Positions 21,944 through 30,973 of a DNA stretch of 64,000 nucleotides are shown piece by piece. Under the pieces are notes generated by a model that searched no databases, was not told the origin of the DNA, and worked only from the letters and a program-made list of their open reading frames with translations. The DNA is from Mycosarcoma maydis (Eukaryota; Basidiomycota; Ustilaginomycetes; Ustilaginales): assembly GCF_000328475.2 (NCBI RefSeq), contig NC_026488.1, positions 186,001-250,000 on the forward strand, in the 5' to 3' direction. Each line of letters opens with the position of its first letter. Position 1 is the first letter of the stretch. The translations under genes were made by a program, and so were the position numbers.

Positions 21944-22360
21944 TCCTGTTTTTTCTTTACTTGATTCACAATTTGTGATGGTTTCTTTCTGTTTCGGAAG
22001 GGGTTTTTTTTACGGGATGGGAAGAAAGTCGAAGGGGTTCACCTCCACTTTATCAGTTTATTGTTTTGGCTGACAAGCAACAAGCACCAAGACACACACG
22101 GCTTGCGCCGACAAGTGACGAGTGGGCAGCTGGCGAGCGAGTCGTGAATCATACGATGACCGATGCGTCCAATCCAGTGTATCTTCTCGTCCGTCATCAT
22201 CGTCTCGTATACATTCTCTGTCGAAACCGAGGCTCACGTGTCGATCTACTTGGGCGTGGATCAGCAGCGTACGATCTTGGTCAGCTACCACCGATAAGTG
22301 CGCGTCAAGGCTAAGGTGTCACCAACCAGTCCAAGCGTCGATCGAGGATAGATTGCAAAC

Positions 22361-22996
22361 ATGTCGTACGGCACACACCGAGATGTGGGCGACGTGGAGC
22401 GTCGAGAGGCTCAATACAATGCGTCGGTTTCGGCGGCAGCTCGAGGATTTGGAGCGGGGCTCGCGGTATCGGCACCGTCGGCATACGTGCTCAATCGATC
22501 CTGGCCAGCTTTCCGCTCTCTGACGCCTGCGATCAAGCTTTTCTTTGTCTCGTCGTTTGCGATCGGCACCGGCGTAATCGCTGCTGATAAGGCGGGCATT
22601 CGCTTCGACCAGGAGCACTATACTGACGCAGGTGCCGCCGTGCAACGTCGCTTCCAATCACGCACCCAGTCCGAATGGAACTCGCTCTCCACACGCGACA
22701 AGGCGCTCACCTGGGCCAAGGAAAACAAGTTCTCCGTCGTAGCCGCCACTTGGGCCTCGAGCATGGTCGGCATCTTTGCTTACATCCACACCCAACCCAT
22801 GAGCTTTGCTCAAAAACTCGTACAGGCCAGAGTCTGGGCACAAGGCATCACCCTCGCTAGCTTGGTAGGCATGGCTGCCATCACCCAAATCCCCAGCAAG
22901 GGCGATAGCATCATCAGGCAGCACAAAGAGGCCGCCGATCACAGCTGGAGGGAGTTTGTCCCCAGCGATCCCGATACGGATACCATCAAGCACTGA
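22361..22996 (+). CDS. RCF2: HIG1-domain mitochondrial protein, Rcf2-like respiratory supercomplex factor
   Basis: Inner-membrane protein expected to assist cytochrome c oxidase and supercomplex III-IV. 211 residues, no intron. Four hydrophobic segments are visible (about 23-43, 55-75, 123-143, 160-177). The C-terminal pair carries the HIG1 pattern around QKLVQARVWAQG (151-162), with the family's Gln, Arg and second Gln. The N-terminal pair ahead of it is the Rcf2 layout (Rcf1 has only the HIG1 pair). The ATG at 22361 is the first in frame. Confidence 0.8.
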   Translation: MSYGTHRDVGDVERREAQYNASVSAAARGFGAGLAVSAPSAYVLNRSWPAFRSLTPAIKLFFVSSFAIGTGVIAADKAGIRFDQEHYTDAGAAVQRRFQSRTQSEWNSLSTRDKALTWAKENKFSVVAATWASSMVGIFAYIHTQPMSFAQKLVQARVWAQGITLASLVGMAAITQIPSKGDSIIRQHKEAADHSWREFVPSDPDTDTIKH

Positions 22997-23592
22997 AGCG
23001 CCGAAGCGCCGAAGTTCTGATTTCTTGTGTTTGAATCGTACACCACCATTTCGTCATGGTACAGTCTGATTGGGTTTCCAAAACAAATCGCTCGTCCTCG
23101 TGCTCATGCTCGTGCTTGAGGCTGTCTGCAAGTGCACCAAGCCGGGCATGGCTGTGACTTGAATCAATTTGGACGTGGTGGCTTAGTCCAGGCTCTGGTG
23201 AGTTGAGAAGGAGGCCAGAATGTTGGACGTGGACACGAATCACGAATCGTGAATGTGCAACACGGAAAATGGATAAGCGCGTTAGACCGTGTATCAGGCT
23301 TTGGTGCTGCAGTTGCCGTCGTGGAGTCACGCGTTCGAGATTAGGGTTAGTTACTTGATTTCTGGCGGCTTGTACAAATCCTGAATCACGGATCGCGAAT
23401 CCTATCGGATCTCGGCGAGAAGAAATCACGAATCGGATCGCTCCACACCCGTGACGGCGTTACGGTTTCGATAGATTCGTGATTCACGATTCGACGCTGG
23501 TGCTTGTTACCGTTCTATACCTTTGAGCGCGCCCAAGTTTTGGCAGCTGTCTATCTGTATCTTTGGTGTGGCTACTGGTGCACTAAGCCACG
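22997..23592. other. intergenic region with interspersed motifs
   Basis: About 600 bases with motif units at 23236-23252, about 23384-23400 and 23475-23493. A TTAGGGTTAG occurs once near 23342 but is not a telomere repeat array. No gene. Confidence 0.5.
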
Positions 23593-24672
23593 ATGTCGAC
23601 GTCCACGCCATCGGTTGCGAGCAAGGCGTACCTGCTGCCACCGGAAGACCTGCACTCGACGCTGTCGTCGATCGAACTTCTGTCGGCCATGTGGTCCGGT
23701 ACGGACGAACTGCAGCTTACAACCACGGACGAACAGACGATCCGACGAATAGCCGAATATCTGCAGCTCGAACTCGAGACACTGGGAGATCAACGTTCGG
23801 TGGGGCTCAAGGATTCGATTGCGGACGAGGTGGTGTTGGGGCTAAAGATCCGTGTCGATGCAGCAGCGCATGCAGCGCATGCCGAGCAAGCGCCACAGCA
23901 AGCAGTGTGGATCAAGGTGGCGTTCAGATTGAGGAAGACCAACGCCACAGATGCGCGAGTGAGCATGTGGACAAGCGCAAAGGATGCTCCTTCCTGGCTG
24001 GATCGGGCTAGAGTGGATGAGGTGAATGAGATGCTCGCCAAGTATCGCGAGACCACCCACACTGACGAGCATCACGATACAGTCGGAAGCATCTTGAACG
24101 CAATCGAAGAGGTATCTGAATTGCTCGCGCTCGACACTAGCGCAGAAAGCGTGGCTCCTCCGCAATCCACTGCTCTGCAACCCACTTGCTCAGCACCACT
24201 AGACGCATCATCACCGCCGCCGTTGGTGTTGCGAACGTGGTATTACCTACCTTCGCTTAGCACCAAATCCAAACGGGCCGACATTGTCTCGTTGGCGCTG
24301 TCGTCCACTCCGCCACTCACCGGCTTCCTACTAGCGGGCAAACCGGGACTGATCGTACTCGAACACCCGCTCACGTGCGCGCTCACGACCGCCACCGCCA
24401 ACCTAGCCTCGTTCTGGTCCACCATCAAAACCACCTCCTGGAGCGACATTCCCGCATCGCACAAGAAGATCTCGGAAAAACTCATCCAGCCCGACGTGCA
24501 ACACGCTTTCACCGGCTTCCAAGACATCACCGATCTGCCCGAGGTGGAAAGCGGCGCGGATAGAGGTCGCAAAACCGATCTCAGCAAGCTTGTCGTATGG
24601 TTGGATAACAGAGGCGTGCAGGGCAAGTGGTGTTTGGAAAGGGTGCTCGGCGTCGGTGGTTGGGAGACGTAG
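23593..24672 (+). CDS. RWD-domain protein with C-terminal DUF1115 domain (RWDD2-like)
   Basis: 359 residues, no intron. An RWD fold is suggested in the N-terminal half (about 15-110: hydrophobic/acidic helix STLSSIELLSAMWSG, then a beta-rich part ending in WIKVAFRLRK). The C-terminal half (about 210-359) begins LRTWYYLPSLSTKSKRADIV and continues GFLLAGKPGLIVLEHP, the signature of the DUF1115/Prp3-C domain of RWDD2 proteins. Molecular function is unknown for the family; RWD domains generally mediate protein contacts. The start is the ATG at 23593. Confidence 0.8.
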   Translation: MSTSTPSVASKAYLLPPEDLHSTLSSIELLSAMWSGTDELQLTTTDEQTIRRIAEYLQLELETLGDQRSVGLKDSIADEVVLGLKIRVDAAAHAAHAEQAPQQAVWIKVAFRLRKTNATDARVSMWTSAKDAPSWLDRARVDEVNEMLAKYRETTHTDEHHDTVGSILNAIEEVSELLALDTSAESVAPPQSTALQPTCSAPLDASSPPPLVLRTWYYLPSLSTKSKRADIVSLALSSTPPLTGFLLAGKPGLIVLEHPLTCALTTATANLASFWSTIKTTSWSDIPASHKKISEKLIQPDVQHAFTGFQDITDLPEVESGADRGRKTDLSKLVVWLDNRGVQGKWCLERVLGVGGWET

Positions 24673-24948
24673 ACTGCGCCGACTGTGAATCAAAGAATCC
24701 TTTACCTGCCGACTCGGCGTGTGGTGCACGAGTTCATGTGATGGGAGCTTCTCGCAAGCGCCAGCTGAAGCCATCGTGATCGTCGGTTGCGTTGCGTCAA
24801 AACAATCACGAATCAGATCAGAGAGCGCCTGTTCGTACTACCACACCGCGCACCAAACGTGATACCAAAACCACTGCGGGATAGAATTGCAAAGCTGTGC
24901 GATGATCAAAGAAAGCACGACCGACCCAAACACTGCAGCTTGGATTGA

Positions 24949-25619
24949 CTACTTTTTTCCAGCGTCAACGTTCTGATCCTCTCCACCTTCACCGGCCTCT
25001 TCGGCCATGCTGAAGTAGCTCCACTGACCTGGAGCAGGCGGGTGCTCGAGTGGTTCCCATCTGTCGCATCACACACACGCCGCAAAAAAAACCCCCGCAC
25101 ACGTTTGCTGTCAGCATCATCACTTTCCACACTATTTGTCTGAAATGAGCGCTTCAGCGCTTCAGCGCGCAAGCAGGGAGCGAATACTCACGCTTTCCAA
25201 TCGATCATCTTGGCAGCCAGCCTGTACTCGGCCACTGCCTGTTCGAGCACCTGTTCGAGCTGACCTGCGTCCAACTCCTGTTCCGCGCGTTCGTACAGAG
25301 CTTCCAAAAGTTCGGGCTCGCTCTGAATCGCTTTTGCGTCGTTAGAGAATTTGGCTACGATATCCAGTCGCTGCTGAGTGAGTGCGGTGGTAGCTTGGCG
25401 GTAGACCGATGACTCTGGAAGCGTGGATAGCAGCGAGAGTGTCTTGGTGTATCGCGATTCGAGTTCGGAGAGAGGCGAGCCCGAAACGTTGAGGCCGGTG
25501 ATGTTGGTCGACTTTTTGAGACGTGCTGCAAACGCGGTGCCAGACGCTACGGACGCCGAAGGCGTAGCTGCAAATCGCACCAGCGAACGGCCAAGTGAAA
25601 TCGGTCGTGTGACAAACAT
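24949..25619 (-). CDS. NDUFA5: NADH:ubiquinone oxidoreductase (complex I) subunit NDUFA5/B13
   Basis: Accessory subunit of the matrix arm of mitochondrial complex I. Two exons: 25619-25192 and 25060-24949, with a GTGAGT/ACAG intron of 131 bases, giving 179 residues. Residues 1-30 form a basic, Ser/Ala-rich mitochondrial presequence. The family block is TNITGLNVSGSPLSELESRY then TLSLLSTLPESSVYRQATTALTQQRLDIV. The second exon adds WEPLEHPPAPGQWSYF, also typical of the family's C terminus. The longer frame upstream of 25619 is 5' leader. Confidence 0.9.
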
Positions 25620-26639
25620 TGTATATCGAAACCCCTTCCTAGTGGTTATGGTGTGTAGAGATGACGAGTAAAGCCGAAAGCGATCCAAAGGATGAAAGGC
25701 GTGTGGAGAGACTCTGTGTGGATTACCAATCCCAAAAATCCGTGTCGATTCTTTGGAAGCGTTCGGATCCGCTTTCAACTCGTCACTCTGCTCTCACAGA
25801 CTCGTGACTTGGTCGCTCGTGATCGTTTTTGCTCGAGTCATAGCGGCTGCGGCGTAACACTCGGTTTTCTCACCGTCCCACGCTTGACGCAAGACGCTCT
25901 CACGTCTGTTAAGTTTCTGCATATTCCTATGGGGCAGGAATCACAATCACAGAATCGTGAGAATAGAGTCGATGATCAATGTAGGAATTCACGATTCATG
26001 ATATTATTAAATAATAAAGATGAGCGCGATTCGGGTCGAAAAACTATCATACTGTATTTCAATCGTGAATACACTGAGGAAATGATGCTACAAATGATGC
26101 TACAAAAGAATGCTGCTCCAGTGCAGCCAGACTCGGTGACTCTCCCTTGCCTAAATCACGAATGAACATTTGATAACTTGCTAAGGGTCGTGACCAGATC
26201 CTACTGTCAACCTTGACATTACCAAGCCTGCTTTGCAAAGTGTATCATAAAAACCACTCGCACCTTCCGTCCATGTCGCACGAACATCATGCCCATCAGC
26301 ATCCTCTGTCTTGTGTGATGATGACTGGTCCCTTCGAGCTCGCTGCCGATGGCGTAAACTGCGTCTGCGATGTTGCTGCCTGTCTTGTTCCTCCAGAAGT
26401 GACGAGTCATGTGTCACTTTTCAAGAGTCGCTATCCGTAATCTGCGTGTCACTGGCTCGGTGTTCCAACCGTGCCACTTGGCTAGATCCAAATGCCGTTG
26501 CCAGACGTTGAGCTTGTTGCGACTCCTCAGGTTCCCGGATCTGACGAGCCGAAACTTGTGCATACTCCGCATGTTGAGCATTCGTGACCTCGACTAATGT
26601 TGGCGAGCAGAACACACCAGTGTCCCTACTACTCGACCT
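25620..26639. other. AT-richer intergenic region with first flanking repeat
   Basis: No supportable gene. Contains a run of AT-rich DNA (26000-26090), motif units, and a segment (26027-26129) that has a diverged direct copy at 28464-28572 beyond the orphan gene. Confidence 0.5.
26027..26129 (+). repeat. left copy of a diverged direct repeat flanking the orphan gene
   Basis: Shares in the same order GAGCGCGAT-CGGG, AAAACTAT, ACTGAG, AATGATGCT, AAAAGAAT and TGCTCCAGTGCAGCCA with 28464-28572. The AATGATGCTAC part is itself doubled in this copy. Confidence 0.55.
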
Positions 26640-27530
26640 CTACTGACTGTACCCAGCCGCTTCGCACGTCTGTACGGGGTTCTTGTACGCTGGATATACG
26701 CATTGGTCGTCAGTCCAATCTACACTCGCTTGGGTAGAGTATATCACCGACTGGATGAAAGACGCCTTCTGCGCGTCCGTCTCGGCGCAGGAGCAGATGT
26801 AGTTGGCGTTCTGCTCTCCCATCATGTTAGCTACATCATTGGCATAGTCCACCAAGTCATCACTGCTAGCATGGTAGCCATCGAAGTTCTGGGCGTTATA
26901 CTTGAGGTTGGTGGGGTCTTGGGCATTGTATGCGATGTTGGAGATAAATTTGTGCTTCAAAGCAGGAGAGCACTCGGAGACATCTCCGTCACCGTAGTTA
27001 TCGTCGACGACAGCTGCGTCGGCGGTGCAGTCTCGAGCCATGTGCCATCGTTCTAGATCATCTGGATGCAAGTGCTCGTTGGTCAAGTGGACTGTCGACA
27101 GGATCTTCCACCCGCCGGCGGCTGGCAAAATTGCCGTCACCGTAGTATGGTTCCCGTGTTGACCGTTGGTAAAATGGCTGAGATAGTATTCCGGTTCACC
27201 GTACTTATCGTGAATGTCGCGCCTCACGAGGCCGCGCATGTTGCCGTGCACCCGGACGCCTTGCATAGCAGAGAGAGGAAACGTCTGCGGCACCACCGTG
27301 TTAGGCGCCATGGTACCGGTATCAAAGAAGTTGAGTCCCGACGCGATCACCGCTACGATCGGCGCAGCGTAGCACGCCGCTTTGGCAGCCGAAGATTCCA
27401 CCGAGTCCGTCCATATCGTGCAAGCAGCAGTCAAGGCTGTCGATGCGAACTGGACTATCTTGAGGAACAGCCTCGACTTGAGGAACGCTAGCAAGAACCG
27501 CTTTTGCAATTCATCGTGTGCCAAATACAT
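26640..27530 (-). CDS. unrecognised protein with N-terminal membrane segments
   Basis: 296 residues from the first in-frame ATG at 27530; the frame stays open without ATG to about 27680. Residues about 15-70 hold two hydrophobic stretches (LFLKIVQFASTALTAACTIW and AACYAAPIVAVIASGLNFF). The rest is soluble-looking, with tryptophans, a conserved-looking GEPEYYLSHF..GQHGNHTTV region and six cysteines, four of them in the last 60 residues (CSCAE, CVYP, CEAAG). I recognise no family. A 37-codon hydrophobic ORF in another frame ends two bases before this ATG. The gene sits in AT-richer DNA between diverged direct repeats, as expected for a lineage-specific accessory gene. Confidence 0.6.
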   Translation of the reverse strand: MYLAHDELQKRFLLAFLKSRLFLKIVQFASTALTAACTIWTDSVESSAAKAACYAAPIVAVIASGLNFFDTGTMAPNTVVPQTFPLSAMQGVRVHGNMRGLVRRDIHDKYGEPEYYLSHFTNGQHGNHTTVTAILPAAGGWKILSTVHLTNEHLHPDDLERWHMARDCTADAAVVDDNYGDGDVSECSPALKHKFISNIAYNAQDPTNLKYNAQNFDGYHASSDDLVDYANDVANMMGEQNANYICSCAETDAQKASFIQSVIYSTQASVDWTDDQCVYPAYKNPVQTCEAAGYSQ

Positions 27531-27532
27531 GT

Positions 27533-27646
27533 CTACAGATGCGTGAGCCAATAGAAGACCACCAACGTGCTGGCCAGCACTGCTAGGAGCAATATAGCGT
27601 TCTTTGAAGAGAAGTCGTAAGCGGGTCGCGTAAAGTCTAGCGGCAT
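27533..27646 (-). CDS. short upstream ORF coding a hydrophobic leader-like peptide
   Basis: 37 codons starting MPLDFTRPAYDFSSKNA followed by an 18-residue hydrophobic run and ending with TAG two bases before the ATG of the orphan gene, in a different frame. It may be a regulatory uORF, or the true N terminus of the orphan protein separated from it by a frameshift or sequencing error. No intron long enough to join them is visible. Confidence 0.35.
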   Translation of the reverse strand: MPLDFTRPAYDFSSKNAILLLAVLASTLVVFYWLTHL

Positions 27647-28887
27647 AGACGCTGGCAGACCTAATTGGAGATGCCTTGGTAGCCTACTACGTGAAGCGGT
27701 TCAACTTGGAGAACTTGGCAAGGCGCTAGGTCACTTTATGCAGAGTGCAGGCAAAGCGAGAGGAACGGAGCGTTAGAAGACTCGAAAGTGAATCGCCCAC
27801 TGTTTGATGCTCGACCGAGAGGCCTGTTTTGGTCGGCAGGGTGGGTAAGGGTTGGTTATTTAAGTATGGCAGGACTAGCCACGCTGCCAACCCATGCAAA
27901 ACCAAGACAGACGGCCATCGAGGTGCAACTGGGGAAAATCTTCGGGTCGGCAGTAACCAAGGAGGCTCTTGACCCTCAGGTTCCTCAGAGTGAGTCCAAG
28001 TGACGGGATTGCTCAACAGACTCACCAAGCTCTGGTAACAGCTGTCCTGAGAACGGGGTTCAATTGCCGGCGGTAAGGTTACCGCTCCAGGGCAGAAAAC
28101 GAACAAATTTAGGAACGCGCTATTGGATAGCGCGGCGTCTAGAGCGTTTCTTTCGAAGGATTCACGATTTGTCGGACCAACCAACTTAACTTACGTCAGA
28201 ACCATTCGTAATTGTTTTGCAAAGAACCTTGTAAACTTTGTTATTGATAACCAAAGTGAAGTTGAAGATCACAATCCCAGTCCGATTGGTTGTCTAGACT
28301 TGCTTTGGTACAGCGGTTAAGCTTCAAGTAAGTTGTAGAGTCCACTCACCACTATGGGTTGGAAAAATTTCGGGCTCGTTGCACAGAAAATCCTAGAGCA
28401 TGTTCTCATGCAAAGGTCGGGGGAGCATATACCGAAACGCATGGATGTGCCTGTGCCTAACGCAGATGCGCGCGATCGGGGAGGGAAAACTATTTAAATA
28501 CAGTACACTTGTGACTGAGAAAATGAGTGAATGATGCTGGAAAAGAATCCTCATACTGCTCCAGTGCAGCCATACCTGCAGCCATACTCACGACTCACTC
28601 GTCCAGTCGTGAATGTTCTACTTCTGGAGCTCTCCACCCACTCAACATCTCAGTGCAGCACCCCACACCATTTGTGATTCATGATTGGTGATTCGCACGC
28701 TGCACATTCGCCGGACTTTGCTAACCATTTCACTGGAACCGGACACACTGAATCTAGGAGACAGGAGAGCGAGAGTATATACATGATGTTGGTACAACAA
28801 CGCAAGGCCGGAGCAAAGAAAAGATCAAAGACAAGGCTACAAGGGCGAGTTAAACTAGGCCACGTATCTGAGCAGGTTGACAAGACT
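27647..28887. other. intergenic region with second flanking repeat
   Basis: About 1.2 kb, AT-richer than the surroundings from 28120 to 28520. Overlapping frames on both strands (for example 27726-28184 minus) have no recognisable domain and no coding-like codon use. Holds the right copy of the direct repeat and an ACTCACGACT motif near 28588. Confidence 0.45.
28464..28572 (+). repeat. right copy of the diverged direct repeat
   Basis: Diverged partner of 26027-26129, same orientation, about 2.4 kb away. The best-kept part is 28530-28572, differing from the left copy by a few substitutions and a small insertion. Confidence 0.55.
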
Positions 28888-29646
28888 TTAAAAGTCTCCA
28901 CCACCAAAATCGTCGCCACCGCCAAAGTCGTCCTGCTGAGCATCCTGATAGCCGTCCTGATAAGCGTCATTCATGCCGTTTGCAATGAGCGCACCGCCGA
29001 GCATACCGGCACCGAGGCCGAGGGCAGCACCACCTGCCATGCCCATGCCACCACCGCCGCCGCCGCCGAAGCGACCACCTCCCATCCTTCCACCTGCCAT
29101 CATAGGCTGTTGAGCGTACATAGGCTGTTGGGGGTATGCAGCGTACCCACCTTGCTGAGGATATGCGCCGTATTGCGGTTGAGCGCCGTAGGGCGGTTGC
29201 TGATAGTGCTGCTGCGGTGGTGGCTGCTGACCCCAAGCGCGACTATCGGTGGGAGGACCGGATGGGGGAGCATAGCCTCCTGAGCTGCTGCCCTTGTTCT
29301 CCTCATCTGGGTGTACCCAGATGGAACGTGGAGGCGTAGCTTTGGTGTCGACGTAGAAGTAGCGAGAGTAGTTGTTGTCCCACTGCTTAACCCATCCTTC
29401 CGGCAGTGGACGGTTGTCGTCCTGCGGCTTCTCTGATGTTGTGGAAGGCGGTTGCGGTGAGGACGCAGCGCCGTGCTGCGGTGGTGCTTGTCCATAGCCG
29501 CTGCCGTACGAGTTTTGGTGTTGATAAGGAGGTTGCTGACCGTATCCGCCTCCAGCATAGCCGCCGCCACCGCCGTACTGTTGCGATTGGGGTCGGCCGG
29601 AGCTGTTGCCACCGACCTTGCTGGCGAGCTTATCTAAGAGACCCAT
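28888..29646 (-). CDS. WW-domain protein with Gly/Gln/Pro-rich tail (Wwm1-like)
   Basis: 252 residues from the ATG at 29646 (MGLLDKLASK). A single WW domain is at about 80-115: LPEGWVKQWDNNYSRYFYVD, with the second tryptophan in SIWVHP. The rest is low complexity: Gly/Tyr/Gln-rich before it, Gln/Pro/Tyr-rich after it, then a glycine-rich hydrophobic stretch (GMGMAGGAALGLGAGMLGGALIANG) and an acidic end with repeated DDFGGGD. The architecture resembles fungal Wwm1, a WW protein that binds metacaspase in yeast, but low-complexity proteins are hard to assign, so the domain call is firm and the orthology weak. Confidence 0.75.
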   Translation of the reverse strand: MGLLDKLASKVGGNSSGRPQSQQYGGGGGYAGGGYGQQPPYQHQNSYGSGYGQAPPQHGAASSPQPPSTTSEKPQDDNRPLPEGWVKQWDNNYSRYFYVDTKATPPRSIWVHPDEENKGSSSGGYAPPSGPPTDSRAWGQQPPPQQHYQQPPYGAQPQYGAYPQQGGYAAYPQQPMYAQQPMMAGGRMGGGRFGGGGGGGMGMAGGAALGLGAGMLGGALIANGMNDAYQDGYQDAQQDDFGGGDDFGGGDF

Positions 29647-30973
29647 GGACAAGCGCGTTTGTGGAGATGAGGTTCGAAAGGGCTGCGTGCAGGCGACCAG
29701 GAGATACAGTATCTGTCTTGAACAGACGTGGACAACAAGTAGATGGGAGGATGTGAGGTTGCGAGGTTGCGAGGATAAAAGCAGCTACACGTGGGATCCA
29801 ACGCCAAGATCGCAGGAGACAACCGGCTGGATAGCGAGAGTCGAGATGGAAGGCGACTGACCAACTGACCGACTCAAAGAAAGGGGTCCAAGCAAGAAAG
29901 TCTTGGCGTCAAGTTGGATCAATCGTGAACCACAGAATCACGAATGCGTGATGAGGCAAGCAGCTGAGGCTGTTTGATTTGATCGACGTTAGGCCACTCA
30001 CGACTTGAAGTGCTCGTCGACGTTGCACGCTTCTTGCTCGGCTGGGTGCGAGTGTTTACAGTACGTAACTCGTGACTGTGACTCTCAGGCTGTCACTCAC
30101 GACTTGTTAATAAATCCTCGTGCCTGTTGGAATCAGCTGAGCCACACGGCCAAGCGTGAAGCCGTTGCGTTTGTGGATGCTCGTGGACGGGCCATCTTGC
30201 GTTTTCACGATTCAGTGCGCCCATCGCCACAGTCACAGAGTGTGAGTCGTGAGTGTGATTGCACAGCCTCTTTTTCTCGTGTTTTTCTCATCTCTGTCTC
30301 TCACGTGTCTCTCTTGCGAATTTCGGTCCAACGCGATTGGAATACCCCAACGGTCTAACAGCCATGTGCCGCGATGTGCGATCCACCCAAAAAGGCACAA
30401 ACAGGCACCGAAGCACTCATGACTGAAGCACTGAAGCACTGAAGCACCGACGCACTGAAGCACTCACGACTGAAGCACAGGGGTTCGTGACTGCAGTCGT
30501 GTGTGTGTATGTGTTGATGAAACACTGGTGCGTCAAACACCGACGATGAGCGCACACGGCAGCCGAACCGACACTCACGACTCTGTTGCGCTCACGTCGG
30601 GTGACAAAGTCGCGAGTCGGTCCATCACAGTCGTCCCTGCGATCACCGTCAAGGATCATTTGAACAAGCACACGTCCGCTTTCGAATGCATCAACACCAA
30701 CTCCTCGCATCTTTCAAGCACGACCCGCATCGCACCATCGAGATCTGCACCCTGCCTGCTTTTTCAAGCCAATCTTGGAGCGAGATGTCGACCAGGCGTG
30801 GGCTCTGATTTCACAAGCACCTCCTTCGATATACTCTTTCTCGTCCTTCGCTGTACAAGCTCGCAGCTCGCACCGGCATTCGCAGCGTAGACGTCCAACA
30901 AAACGATTGCAGCTCGCAGCAGCCCACAGCAGCCTCTATTGTCTCACTCACACCTCCAGCAGCAACCACTAGC
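29647..30973. other. divergent intergenic region between the WW gene and the SKT5-like gene
   Basis: Contains several ACTCACGACT motifs (29996, 30090, 30240, 30468, 30574) and the GAAGCACT array at 30403-30478. The last 250 bases are probably the 5' leader of the SKT5-like gene. No gene. Confidence 0.5.
30403..30478. repeat. degenerate 8-bp tandem array (CACTGAAG)
   Basis: About eight units with the core GAAGCACT, some spaced by CATGACT or CACGACT, so this array is interleaved with the ACTCACGACTG motif. Confidence 0.75.

Larger units (their letters stand above)
21046..22360. other. intergenic region between kinase and RCF2-like genes
   Basis: No supportable gene. Contains a G run (about 21404-21415), motif units at 21466-21483 and 21813-21856, two ACTCACGACTG motifs (about 21719 and 21824) and the 7-bp tandem array at 21879-21913, followed by a small imperfect inverted repeat around GCGCTTCGGGAAGTCCGAAGCGC (21921-21943). 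Confidence 0.5.

Noticed and set aside
23342..23352. TTAGGGTTAG, telomere-like
   Set aside because: A single partial copy (others near 6127 and 53306) inside ordinary gene-rich DNA; no array, so no telomere or interstitial telomere repeat.
28050..28075. GGTTCAATTGCC, like a tRNA B box
   Set aside because: No matching A box, anticodon arm or acceptor stem at the right distance.
27726..28184. 152-codon minus-strand frame near the orphan gene
   Set aside because: No recognisable domain, overlapping open frame on the other strand, and codon use unlike the surrounding genes.
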